From Lichenicoccus sp964247695 (GTDB lineage Bacteria; Pseudomonadota; Alphaproteobacteria; Acetobacterales; Acetobacteraceae), in assembly GCA_964247695.1 (NCBI GenBank), contig CAXTVI010000008.1, forward strand, positions 44,648 to 108,647: a stretch of DNA of 64,000 nucleotides. Reading direction: 5' to 3'. Shown piece by piece: positions 37,601 through 45,057 of this stretch. A model generated the notes under the pieces. That model did not search any database. It had not been told where the DNA came from and was given only the letters and a program-made list of their open reading frames with translations. Numbering within the stretch: position 1 is the stretch's first letter; each line of letters opens with the position of its first letter. A program made the position numbers and the translations under genes.

Positions 37601-38105
37601 GGGTCCAGACCCCAGCCTCCATGCGCACGATGTAGTCGACGCGATCGCGCAGCGAGGCGTTGAGCGCGATCAGCATCGGCACGGTGCGCTGGGTGTCGCG
37701 CGGGATCCCGGCCAGCAGCGCATTCAGCAGCGGCCCCGCCGGCAGCGGCGTGCGGAACGGCAGCAATTCTGCGTCGAGCACATGGTCGTAGGCGAACGGC
37801 CACGTCTCCGCCTCCGGCTCGAGGAAGAAATCGAACGGATTGATCGTCGCCATGTCGGCGAGCAGGTCGACCGTGACGTCGAAATGCGTCACCCGCTCGG
37901 GGAACACCACGCGGGCCAGGAAATTGCCCTGCGGGTCCTGCAGCCAGTTCAGGAAATGTCCCGCCGGCTCGATCTTCAGCGCATAAGCAAGGATCGGCGT
38001 CCGCGCATGCGGCGCCGGACGCAGGCGGATCGTCTGCGGGCCGAGGCTTATTGCGTGATTATATCGGTAGCTGGTTCTATGGGTCAGACTAACATGGAGC
38101 GTCAC
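34614..38105 (-). CDS. transglutaminase-like protein with DUF2126 domain
   Basis: A 1163-residue protein in two parts. The N-terminal part is transglutaminase-like: a beta-rich lead (VSLTHRTSYRYNHAISLGPQ), catalytic Cys in GRGSCRDSAWLF, His in DLHAWAEVYLPG and Asp in GFDVTSG. The long C-terminal part is DUF2126 (MGGEPTFIAADDMD, HYYLWREYRLPANV, GNHVVMGGAQASDS, FCIDKLYAPETSSGRLGL). The cellular role of this family is not established. GTG 38105 is chosen because V-TLHVSLTHRTSYRY matches the family's N-terminus; an ATG at 38138 would add 11 residues. It is divergent from the peptide-export operon. Confidence 0.9.
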   Translation of the reverse strand: MTLHVSLTHRTSYRYNHAISLGPQTIRLRPAPHARTPILAYALKIEPAGHFLNWLQDPQGNFLARVVFPERVTHFDVTVDLLADMATINPFDFFLEPEAETWPFAYDHVLDAELLPFRTPLPAGPLLNALLAGIPRDTQRTVPMLIALNASLRDRVDYIVRMEAGVWTPEQTLAEGRGSCRDSAWLFVQVARHLGLAARFVSGYLIQLKPDPDTQGSGPQGASADFTDLHAWAEVYLPGAGWVGFDVTSGLLTGEGHIPLAASPEPASAAPISGLAEPAETEFGFEMGVRRVLETPRTTAPYEEATWQAILGAGQAVDRALATGDVRLTMGGEPTFIAADDMDAEEWNSSALGPTKRPLAGRLLRRLVPLWAPGAALQYTVGKHYPGEQLPRWALQAHWRRDGVPVWHDPALLASDDDLDDADADDADAFARALASRLQVDPDRVLQAYEDIHYYLWREYRLPANVITEQASLADPLERARLARVFGAGLTAPTGSVLPLRRARRGSETGVWQTGRWLLRSDLLFLVPGDSSIGFRLPLQSLPWTDPANLEQEVETDPFSLRGPLPLASSNAADWAGEVRVSPTLGRTHVAGGSFQPEQPPDALTSPDELGGRDLPPRPPEQLAGADYAGQSLDAMRPQPPAEADYPEEQEAPDDAARMVRTALTVQSRDGLLHVFLPPLYAVEDWLDLVAAVEATAAETGRKIIMEGYAPPHDSRLQSFSVTPDPGVIEVNVHPAASWAEYVERNQQLYDEARAIGLGTEKFLLDGRHVGTGGGNHVVMGGAQASDSPFLRRPELLKSLLGYWHNHPSLSYLFSGLFIGPTSQHPRIDEARQDSIPELEIAFAQIRPGAHVPPWLVDRLLRNLLADMTGNTHRTEFCIDKLYAPETSSGRLGLIELRALEMPPHPRMAVAQSLLLRAAIAAFWQHPYERRLIRWGTRLHDDFMLPHFVSEDLRDALEDLAGFGLRLDPAFFAPHHAFRFPLIGDVQVGGMTLALHQALEPWPVLGETPGVSGTVRHVDNSVERVQATVTGFTPERYVLACNGSEVPLSATSEAGTYVAGIRFKAWQPVFGMHPVLPAQTPLVFDLFDCWSGRSVGGLTHHTAHPGGRNYETRPVNAAEAEARRRARFQPFGHTAGPMARPLPERAPELPRTLDLRRVALGAA

Positions 38106-38427
38106 GAGGCGGCATCTCCCGGAAAGCGGCGCTAGCATGATTGATCTCACGCTATCTCCACATCGCCAATGCCTCGTGCACAGGAAGGCTTCACACGGTG
38201 CAGCACTCCTCATGCGCTGCAAAAATGGCTTCGCGATCGACCTGTGTCCAAAACGTGAAGATAGGCCACAAAACTTACGCACGCCTTCGAAACGGTCTGT
38301 CTTTGCGTGCTAGACCTGTGTTATCCGCATTATCGAGTCCACGACTGGGCATTCCCAAACCGATTTCGGGCTGTCCTGCCGTGGGCTCGGTTCATCTGAA
38401 CGACATGTAAGTCAAAAGGACCTCATG
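38106..38427. other. intergenic region upstream of the peptide-export operon
   Basis: This 322-base stretch lies between the divergent transglutaminase-like gene and the peptide gene. By hand count it is about 55% GC over 38161-38400, clearly below the coding regions around it. It should hold the promoter for the peptide gene, but no convincing -35/-10 pair was found. A plus-strand open frame at 38141-38410 has no recognisable content and no good ribosome-binding site and is not called. Confidence 0.5.
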
Positions 38428-38598
38428 ATGTCTGACACAAATGCCAAGGCCACACAGGCCCAGATCCGCACCCTCGACCTGAACGAGATCGAGCACGTCG
38501 TCGGCGGGATCCACCATCCGGACGGCTATGTCGAGCCCGCCATCCACCATCCGGACGGCTACCTGACGCCGGCGATCCACCACCCCGACGGATACTAG
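38428..38598 (+). CDS. double-glycine leader peptide with triple IHHPDGY core (bacteriocin/RiPP-like)
   Basis: A 56-residue peptide too short for usual gene calls. Residues 1-27 form a leader ending LDLNEIEHVVGG, the classic double-glycine pattern cut by C39 peptidases (hydrophobic residues at positions -4, -7 and -12 or nearby, Glu in the helix). The predicted mature 29 residues are three IHHPDGY units joined by VEPA and LTPA. There are no Cys, Ser or Thr pairs typical of lanthipeptides; six His, three Asp and three Tyr suggest metal binding. AAGGA lies seven bases before ATG 38428 (another ATG is one codon earlier, 38425). A hairpin follows the stop, then the adaptor and C39 exporter genes. 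I do not recognise the mature sequence; function is unknown. Confidence 0.88.
   Translation: MSDTNAKATQAQIRTLDLNEIEHVVGGIHHPDGYVEPAIHHPDGYLTPAIHHPDGY
38509..38595 (+). repeat. tandem 33-base repeats encoding the peptide core
   Basis: Units at 38509-38541, 38542-38574 and a partial third at 38575-38595 encode IHHPDGY-xxPA, IHHPDGY-xxPA and IHHPDGY. The first two keep ATCCACCATCCGGACGGCTA identical; the third has silent changes (CAC-CCC, GGA). The protein is better kept than the DNA, which points to selection on the peptide. Confidence 0.9.
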
Positions 38599-38605
38599 TG
38601 TCTCG

Positions 38606-38632
38606 AACCTGAAGTCCTACAGACTTCAGGTT
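38606..38632 (+). terminator. hairpin after the peptide gene (copy 2 of the repeat)
   Basis: AACCTGAAGTC and GACTTCAGGTT form a perfect 11-pair stem with the loop CTACA, starting eight bases after the peptide stop and followed by TC. With only a weak T-run it could act as a partial terminator or an mRNA-stabilising end, giving more peptide transcript than exporter transcript. It shares its core with 34580-34618. Confidence 0.55.
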
Positions 38633-38812
38633 TCAGGTGGGCACCAGTCTTTCCAAGCAGAAAGTGGCCTGCGTGTCTCCGGCATTCGCGTGCGAATCCC
38701 GGAAGCAGGACACTGGCACTATCCCGGGTACCGTGGTGCTGTCGGTCGCTCTCTTCGACAGCCCACGGGGCTCTGGGCAGAACCCCCGGATCACGGCCGG
38801 CGTTGCCGGATA

Positions 38813-40090
38813 ATGCAGTCGCTGTTCCGCTCCGAAGCGCTCGATGCCAAGCGAGATGCCTGGCTCGGCCGCGTGCAGGTCGCGCAGCCGATTCCGATCC
38901 GGGTCGCAACGTGCGTCGTAGCCGGATACCTTGCCGTCACCGTGCTGTTTGCCTGCACCGGCACCTATACCAGGCGGGTGCATGCCTCCGGCGAGATGCT
39001 GCCGCCGACCGGGCTGATCACCGTCCAATCCCCCAGTTCCGGCATCCTGGAGCGGCAGTTCGCGGTCGAGGGCCACCGCGTCCGGCGCGGGCAGCCGTTG
39101 TTTGTCCTGGGCATGGAGGCGACGTCGGCGGGCGGCCCAACCCAGCAGCACATCCTGGCCGACCTCGCCAGCCAGCGCGCCCTGCTGCTGCAGCAACGCA
39201 GCCTGCGCATCCGCGCGGCCTCGATCGAGAAGCAATCACTGGCCGCCGCCCTGGATAACCTGGCCGCGGAACGCCGGCAGCTGAACCAGCAGATCGCGCT
39301 CGACGATCAGACCCTCCCCGCGGCGCGGAGCTCGCTCGGCCGCCTGCAAGACGCGGCTCGGCAGCACATCGCCACCGACGCCCAGCTGCAGAGCCAGATC
39401 TACACCTACACCGAGCTGCTCTCGACGCATGCGCAGTTCATGCAGTCCTCGATCGAGGTCGAGGGACGGCTGTCGGACACGGCCGCCCGCTACCGCCGAT
39501 TCGACAGCGATCTGGCCCGCGAGGTGGCCGAGCTCGACCGCCAGGTCGCCAGCCTCGACGAGCAGGTGGCCGAGACCGAGGCCAAGCGGGCGGTCGATAT
39601 CCTGGCCCCCGACGACGGCACGCCGACCGCCATACGCGCCCATACCGGCCAGCACGTCGAACCGGGCAATACCCTGCTGACCCTGCTGCCGCGCCTGCAG
39701 ACGCTGGAGGCCGACCTCTACGTCACCAGCGCCGCCATCGGCTTCATCCGCGAGGGTGCGCCGGTGCTGCTGCGCTACGCCGCCTTCCCATACCAGCGCT
39801 TCGGCCTCTATAGGGGCCGGGTGACGCAGATCAGCCGCGCGCCGATGTCGATCGAGACCGGACCAGCCCCGGGGAGCGGCGAGTTCTACCGCATCGTGGT
39901 GATGCCCGACCTGCCCTACGTCCTGACCTATGGCGAGCGTCGGCCGCTCGAGGCGGGCATGCAGGTCGAGGCGGACATCGCGCTCGACCACCGCCGCCTC
40001 TACCAGTGGCTGTTCGACCCGCTGACCTCGCTGGGCCACAGCGTCGGCGCGGTCGCAGGCGGAGCGACCCCGTCCCCGGCCAAGCCATGA
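38813..40090 (+). CDS. HlyD-family adaptor of the peptide exporter
   Basis: A 425-residue membrane-fusion protein of the type that works with C39 peptidase ABC exporters (CvaA-like). A short cytoplasmic start (MQSLFRSEALDAKRDAWLG) leads to one membrane helix at about 30-49, then a lipoyl half (GLITVQSPSSGILERQFAVEG), a long coiled coil at roughly 100-260 with many Gln, Leu and Arg, and the barrel half (ADLYVTSAAIGFIREGAPVL; RYAAFPYQRFGLYRGRVTQI). ATG 38813 follows GGA at five bases; upstream codons to 38690 give no domain. It lies 214 bases after the peptide gene and ten before the exporter. Confidence 0.9.
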   Translation: MQSLFRSEALDAKRDAWLGRVQVAQPIPIRVATCVVAGYLAVTVLFACTGTYTRRVHASGEMLPPTGLITVQSPSSGILERQFAVEGHRVRRGQPLFVLGMEATSAGGPTQQHILADLASQRALLLQQRSLRIRAASIEKQSLAAALDNLAAERRQLNQQIALDDQTLPAARSSLGRLQDAARQHIATDAQLQSQIYTYTELLSTHAQFMQSSIEVEGRLSDTAARYRRFDSDLAREVAELDRQVASLDEQVAETEAKRAVDILAPDDGTPTAIRAHTGQHVEPGNTLLTLLPRLQTLEADLYVTSAAIGFIREGAPVLLRYAAFPYQRFGLYRGRVTQISRAPMSIETGPAPGSGEFYRIVVMPDLPYVLTYGERRPLEAGMQVEADIALDHRRLYQWLFDPLTSLGHSVGAVAGGATPSPAKP

Positions 40091-40100
40091 GCCCGCACCG

Positions 40101-42230
40101 GTGACCTCCCCCGGCCTGCGCTTCGGGTTCGGACGGCGGCTGCCGATCCTGCTGCAGGCGGAAGCCGCCGAATGCGGCCTGGCCTGCCTCGCCATGGTAC
40201 TCGGCTATCACGGGCGGCCGATCGACCTCGCCACCTTCCGGCAGCGCCACGCGGTGTCGCTCAAGGGCACCACCCTGCGCACGCTGATCCAGATCGGCGA
40301 GACCGTCGGCCTGACCGCACGACCGCTGCGGCTCGACATCGAGGCGCTCGGGCAGTTGCAGCGCCCCTGCATCCTGCACTGGGGGATGAACCATTTCGTC
40401 GTGCTGGCCGAGGTCGGCAGCCGCGGCATCGTCATCCACGACCCGGCGCGCGGCAGGCGGTCGGTGGCCTTCGACGAGGTGTCGCGGGAATTCACCGGCG
40501 TCGCCCTGGAGACGATCCCGACCCGCGACTTCACCCGCCGCGACGAGCGCAGCGCACTGCGGCTGCGCGACCTGTTCCGGCACATCGCCGGGCTGCGGCC
40601 GGCCCTGCTGCGTATCGGCCTGCTGTCGCTCGGCGTCGAGGTAGCGGCGCTGATGCTGCCGATCGGCTCGCAGGTGATCATCGACGAGGCGATCGTGTCG
40701 GCCGACCACGACCTGCTGCTCACGGTCACGATGGGGCTCGGGCTGCTGCTGCTGCTGCAGCTGCTGATCAACACCGCGCGCAGCTGGTCGATCATGCTGA
40801 TCGGCACCACGGTGAGCCTGCAATGGTACAGCAGCCTGTTCGACCATCTCAGCCGGCTGTCGCTGGAATTTTTCGAGAAGCGAAATGTCGGCGACATCCT
40901 GTCGCGCTTCGGCTCGCTCGCCACGATCCAGAAGACGCTGACCACCGGATTCGTGCAGGCCCTGCTCGACGGCATCATGTCGATCGGCATGGTGGCGATG
41001 CTGTTCCTGTACGGCGGCTGGCTCGGCTGGATCGCGCTGATCGCGACAGCACTCGACCTCGGCCTCCGCCTGGTGATGTTCCGCGCCTATCGGGAAAGCA
41101 GCGAGGAGGCGATCATCCACGACGCACGCCAGCAGACCCACCTGATCGAGACCATCCGCGGCGCCGCCAGCGTTCGCCTGCTCGGTCTGCGCGAGCGCCG
41201 GCGCGCCGCCTGGCTCAACCACCTGGTCGACAGCCTCAACGCCCGGCTGCGGCTGCAGCGGCTGGACATCGTCTTCCTGCGCGCCAACGAGCTGATCTTC
41301 GGGCTCGACCGGATCGTCATGCTGGCCCTCGGGGCCCGCGCGGTGATGCACGACCAGATGAGCGTCGGCATGCTGGTCGCCTTTCTGACCTACAAGGACC
41401 AGCTTTCCATCCGCGCCGGCAGCCTGATCAATGGCTGGTTCGAGCTGCGCATGCTCGACGTGCAGACCAGCCGGCTGTCCGACATCACCCAGGCGGAGCC
41501 GGAGGCGCGCGCCGCGGCCGCGGCCGCGATGCCAGGCGAGCGCGCGCATGGCCGGATCGCGGACGGATTGCGCGGCGAGGATCTCGCTTTGCGCTACGGG
41601 GCGCAGGACCCCTGGGTCTGGCGCGGCCTCAGCCTGCATGTCATGGCGGGCCAAAGCGTCGCCATCGTGGGTCCATCCGGCTGCGGCAAGACGACGCTGC
41701 TGAAGGTGTTGATGGGCCTGATCCCGCCGCAGGAGGGCTGCATCCGACTCGACGGGATGGACATACGCGGCCTCGGGCTGGATGCCTATCGCAGCCGCAT
41801 CTCAGGCGTGCTGCAGGATGACGGGCTGTTCGCCGGATCGATCGCCGAGAACATCGCGGGCTTCGACGAGCATCCCGACCAGGCCTGGATCGAGGATTGC
41901 GCCTTCCGCGCCGCGATCATCGACGACATCGTCCGTATGCCGATGCGCTTCGAGACCCTGGTCGGCGACATGGGCAGCTCGCTCTCCGGCGGCCAGAAGC
42001 AGCGCATCGTGCTCGCACGCGCGCTCTACCGGCGCCCGGAGATCCTGTTCCTCGACGAGGCGACCAGCCATCTCGACGACGCCAACGAGGCGCTGGTCGC
42101 CAGCGCCCTGCAGGACCTCAACATCACCCGGATCATCGTGGCGCACCGCCCGGCCACGATCGCTCGCGCCGACATGGTGCTGCAGATGGAGCCCACCGCC
42201 CAGGTGCCGCTCCGCAGCCTGGCGAGCTGA
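40101..42230 (+). CDS. bacteriocin-type ABC exporter with N-terminal C39 peptidase
   Basis: A 709-residue peptidase-containing ATP-binding exporter that cuts leaders after Gly-Gly and exports the core. The C39 domain has the full catalytic set: Gln19 and Cys25 in LLQAEAAECGLACLAMVLGY, His98 in LHWGMNHFVVL and Asp114 in IHDPARG. Six membrane helices follow (about 155-440). The ATPase has Walker A GPSGCGKTTLL near 523, signature LSGGQKQRI near 628 and Walker B LFLDEATSHLD near 650. The GTG start follows the adaptor stop by ten bases. It should process the double-glycine peptide at 38428-38598. The adaptor would connect it to an outer-membrane channel, which is not in this cluster. Confidence 0.94.
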   Translation: MTSPGLRFGFGRRLPILLQAEAAECGLACLAMVLGYHGRPIDLATFRQRHAVSLKGTTLRTLIQIGETVGLTARPLRLDIEALGQLQRPCILHWGMNHFVVLAEVGSRGIVIHDPARGRRSVAFDEVSREFTGVALETIPTRDFTRRDERSALRLRDLFRHIAGLRPALLRIGLLSLGVEVAALMLPIGSQVIIDEAIVSADHDLLLTVTMGLGLLLLLQLLINTARSWSIMLIGTTVSLQWYSSLFDHLSRLSLEFFEKRNVGDILSRFGSLATIQKTLTTGFVQALLDGIMSIGMVAMLFLYGGWLGWIALIATALDLGLRLVMFRAYRESSEEAIIHDARQQTHLIETIRGAASVRLLGLRERRRAAWLNHLVDSLNARLRLQRLDIVFLRANELIFGLDRIVMLALGARAVMHDQMSVGMLVAFLTYKDQLSIRAGSLINGWFELRMLDVQTSRLSDITQAEPEARAAAAAAMPGERAHGRIADGLRGEDLALRYGAQDPWVWRGLSLHVMAGQSVAIVGPSGCGKTTLLKVLMGLIPPQEGCIRLDGMDIRGLGLDAYRSRISGVLQDDGLFAGSIAENIAGFDEHPDQAWIEDCAFRAAIIDDIVRMPMRFETLVGDMGSSLSGGQKQRIVLARALYRRPEILFLDEATSHLDDANEALVASALQDLNITRIIVAHRPATIARADMVLQMEPTAQVPLRSLAS

Positions 42231-42246
42231 GGCCCACAACCTCAAG

Positions 42247-42271
42247 CCGCCCGGCGGGAGCCACCGGGCGG
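42247..42271. terminator. two-way terminator between exporter and rplQ
   Basis: CCGCCCGG (42247-42254) and CCGGGCGG (42264-42271) form a perfect 8-pair stem with a nine-base loop in the 73-base gap between the convergent exporter and rplQ genes. Flanking T content is low on both strands, so it may need Rho or work as a simple barrier. Confidence 0.6.
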
Positions 42272-42303
42272 TCTGACAGGCTCGAACCGGAGCAGCGATG
42301 GCC

Positions 42304-42732
42304 TTAGTTCGGGAAACCCTCTTCGGCATCGACCGTCTCGGGCTTCGGGCCGCTATCGAGGCCCTTGGCCGCCACGTCGCGATCGATCAGCTCGATCACC
42401 GCCATGTCGGCGGCGTCGCCGTGCCGCATGCCGGCCTTGAGCACGCGGGTGTAGCCGCCCTGGCGGGTCTTGTAGCGATCCGCGATCGTGCTGAACAACT
42501 TGGCGACGATGACGTCGTCACGCAGCTGCGCGTAGGCCTGCCGGCGCGCATGCAGTCCGCCGCGCTTGCCCAGCGTGATCAGCTTCTCGGTGACCGGGCG
42601 CAACTCCTTCGCCTTCGGCAGGGTGGTGGTGATCTGCTCGTGCTTGATCAGCGCGACCGCCATGTTGCGGAACATGGCGAGCCGGTGGGACGAGGTGACG
42701 CCGAGCTTCCGGCCGGCAACTCCGTGACGCAT
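42304..42732 (-). CDS. rplQ: 50S ribosomal protein L17
   Basis: L17 sits near the peptide exit tunnel of the large subunit. The 142-residue protein begins MRHGVAGRKLGVTSSHRLAM, an invariant family start, and continues TTTLPKAKELRPVTEKLITL and GGYTRVLKAGMRHGDAADMA. A short acidic tail (KPETVDAEEGFPN) extends past the core, as in many Alphaproteobacteria. AGGAAG lies eight bases before the ATG. It is the last gene of the rpsM-rpsK-rpoA-rplQ unit and is followed by the hairpin at 42247-42271. Confidence 0.97.
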   Translation of the reverse strand: MRHGVAGRKLGVTSSHRLAMFRNMAVALIKHEQITTTLPKAKELRPVTEKLITLGKRGGLHARRQAYAQLRDDVIVAKLFSTIADRYKTRQGGYTRVLKAGMRHGDAADMAVIELIDRDVAAKGLDSGPKPETVDAEEGFPN

Positions 42733-42800
42733 GGTAAATCTTCCTGGTTGTCGGCCATGAGCGGGACCCGCGGGACCCGCTCGCTACGCGATGGATATGC

Positions 42801-43820
42801 TTAGAAAGGCTCGTCGAGACGCTTGGCGAGATCCTCGATGTTCTCGGGCGGCCAGGTCGGCACGTTCATGCCGAGAGCCAAGCCCATCGAGGTCAGCACC
42901 TCTTTGATCTCGTTGAGCGACTTGCGACCGAAATTCGGGGTGCGCAGCATCTCCTGCTCGGTCTTCTGCACGAGGTCGCCAATATAGACGATGTTGTCGT
43001 TCTTCAAGCAGTTCGCAGACCGCACCGACAGCTCGAGCTCGTCAACCTTGCGCAGCAGGTTGCGGTTGAACGGCAGGTCGTCCTGCGGCTCCTCCGCCCG
43101 CACCGGACGCGGCTCGTCGAAGTTGATGAACAGCTGCAGCTGGTCCTGCAGGATGCGGGCAGCGAGCGCCACCGCGTCCTCGGGCGTGACCGCGCCGTTG
43201 GTTTCCACCGTCAGCAGCAGCTTGTCGTAGTCGGTGACCTGGCCGACGCGGGTCGGCTCGACCTTGTACGAGACGCGCCGCACCGGGGAATAGATCGCAT
43301 CGATCGGGATCAGCCCGATCGGTGCGTCCTCGGGACGATTCGCCGCCGCCGGCACGTAGCCCTTGCCGAGATTGACGGTGAACTCCATGCCGAGCTTCAC
43401 GCCGTCATCGAGGGTGCAGATGATGAGATCGGGGTTCATTACCTCGATGTCGTGGCCGACCTGGATCTGGCCGGCACGGACCTCGCCGGGGCCGGTCGCG
43501 GTCAGCGTCATGCGCTTCGGACCCTCGCCATGCATGCGCAGCGCCAGCTGCTTGATGTTCAGCACGATGTCGGTGACGTCCTCGCGAACGCCAGCGATCG
43601 AGGAGAACTCATGCAGCACGCCGTCGATCTGGACCGCAGTCACGGCAGCGCCCTGCAGCGAGGACAACAGGATGCGGCGGATCGCATTGCCGAGCGTCAT
43701 GCCGAAGCCGCGCTCTAGCGGCTCGGCGACGACGGTCGCGGTGCGCGAGGGCTCGGCGCCGGGCTCGACTTCCAGCTTTTCCGGCTTGATCAGGGATTGC
43801 CAGTTCTTCTGGAGGACCAA
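42801..43820 (-). CDS. rpoA: RNA polymerase alpha subunit
   Basis: A 339-residue alpha subunit: N-terminal dimer domain (ERGFGMTLGNAIRRILLSSL, EFSSIAGVREDVTDIVLN) and C-terminal DNA- and activator-binding domain (LELSVRSANCLKNDNIVYIG, GRKSLNEIKEVLTSMGLALG). The start must be the TTG at 43820 (reading M-VLQKNWQSLI): no ATG or GTG lies in frame between it and the preceding stop region, the alphaproteobacterial N-terminus VLQKNWQSLIKP begins right there, and AAGG lies nine bases upstream. It follows rpsK by 111 bases. Confidence 0.97.
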   Translation of the reverse strand: MVLQKNWQSLIKPEKLEVEPGAEPSRTATVVAEPLERGFGMTLGNAIRRILLSSLQGAAVTAVQIDGVLHEFSSIAGVREDVTDIVLNIKQLALRMHGEGPKRMTLTATGPGEVRAGQIQVGHDIEVMNPDLIICTLDDGVKLGMEFTVNLGKGYVPAAANRPEDAPIGLIPIDAIYSPVRRVSYKVEPTRVGQVTDYDKLLLTVETNGAVTPEDAVALAARILQDQLQLFINFDEPRPVRAEEPQDDLPFNRNLLRKVDELELSVRSANCLKNDNIVYIGDLVQKTEQEMLRTPNFGRKSLNEIKEVLTSMGLALGMNVPTWPPENIEDLAKRLDEPF

Positions 43821-43931
43821 GGTGGTGGCCTTTCGTAACGGAAGGTTGCGGCAGCGAGCCGCGACCGGAACCCCGCCCGAAGGCAGGGGGCATCAGAGTC
43901 GACGCGCGCCGGCTGGGCGCCGGCGCCTGGA

Positions 43932-44324
43932 TCAGACGCGGCGGCGCTTGCGCGGACGGCAGCCGTTATGCGGGATCGGCGTCATGTCGCGGATCGCGGT
44001 GATCGAGAAACCGACAGCCTGCAGCGCGCGCAACGCACTCTCACGGCCCGAACCGGGGCCGGACACTTCGATCTCCAGCGTCTCCATGCCGTGCTCGCGC
44101 GCCTTCTTGCCGGCATCCTCGGCCGCGACCTGCGCCGCATACGGGGTCGATTTACGCGAACCCTTGAAGCCCTGGCTGCCCGACGAGGACCAGGCGATGG
44201 CGTTGCCCTGCGCGTCGGCGATGGTGATCATCGTGTTGTTGAACGTGGACAGCACATGCGCCACGCCGGAGATGATGTTCTTGCGTTCTTTCTTGCGTAC
44301 GCGTGGGGCTGCGGCTTTCGCCAT
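43932..44324 (-). CDS. rpsK: 30S ribosomal protein S11
   Basis: S11 forms part of the small-subunit platform. The 130-residue protein has the basic start MAKAAAPRVRKKERKNIISG, then AHVLSTFNNTMITIADAQGN, SSSGSQGFKGSRKSTPYAAQ and the near-invariant end DMTPIPHNGCRPRKRRRV. ATG 44324 starts at the family N-terminus; an upstream open stretch to 44399 is not conserved. Placed between rpsM (126 bases upstream) and rpoA. Confidence 0.97.
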   Translation of the reverse strand: MAKAAAPRVRKKERKNIISGVAHVLSTFNNTMITIADAQGNAIAWSSSGSQGFKGSRKSTPYAAQVAAEDAGKKAREHGMETLEIEVSGPGSGRESALRALQAVGFSITAIRDMTPIPHNGCRPRKRRRV

Positions 44325-44450
44325 GTGTGTCCGTCCTGCCTGTTCTGCGGCGCGCCCAGTGTGGACACGCCGGTCTTTCTCTATGCGCTCGGCCGACATC
44401 AGCCGTTCGGGTGACGCCGCCAGACTCTCGCCGGGTGAAGCGGGCGGGCC

Positions 44451-44828
<378 letters not shown>

Positions 44829-45019
44829 GCCAGTCACTCCTCGTGCGCCCGGCTCGCACCGGGCATTGAAACCTCGCCCAACTGGCACCGAAGCCAGAGG
44901 CTCGTATCGTCCCGCGAAAGGTTCTTTACAGACACCGCCCACGCATGATCGGATTAGTCCGGATGGTCCGATCACCTGTTGAAGCAGGCGCTTCGGCGCA
45001 CGCCGGTCTGAGGGCGCGC

Positions 45020-45047
45020 ACTATACGTTGCAGCACTACCGAGTCAA
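45020..45047 (-). promoter_or_regulatory. sigma70-type promoter for the rpsM-rpsK-rpoA-rplQ unit
   Basis: On the minus strand TTGACT (45047-45042) and TATAGT (45025-45020) are separated by 16 bases, five of six matches to each housekeeping consensus. It lies just after the adk stop (45058) and about 190 bases before the rpsM start, so it should make this set independent of the upstream ribosomal transcript. Confidence 0.75.
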
Positions 45048-45057
45048 TCTCAGCAGA

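Noticed and set aside
38141..38410. 89-codon plus-strand open frame upstream of the peptide gene
   Set aside because: No ribosome-binding site, no motif or signal peptide, and it occupies the expected promoter region.
38509..38595. 33-base repeats considered as a CRISPR array
   Set aside because: They are contiguous without spacers, differ by silent codon changes and are in frame within a peptide gene.
38735..38760. TGGCAC considered as a sigma54 -24 element before the adaptor gene
   Set aside because: No TTGC -12 element follows at the needed spacing.
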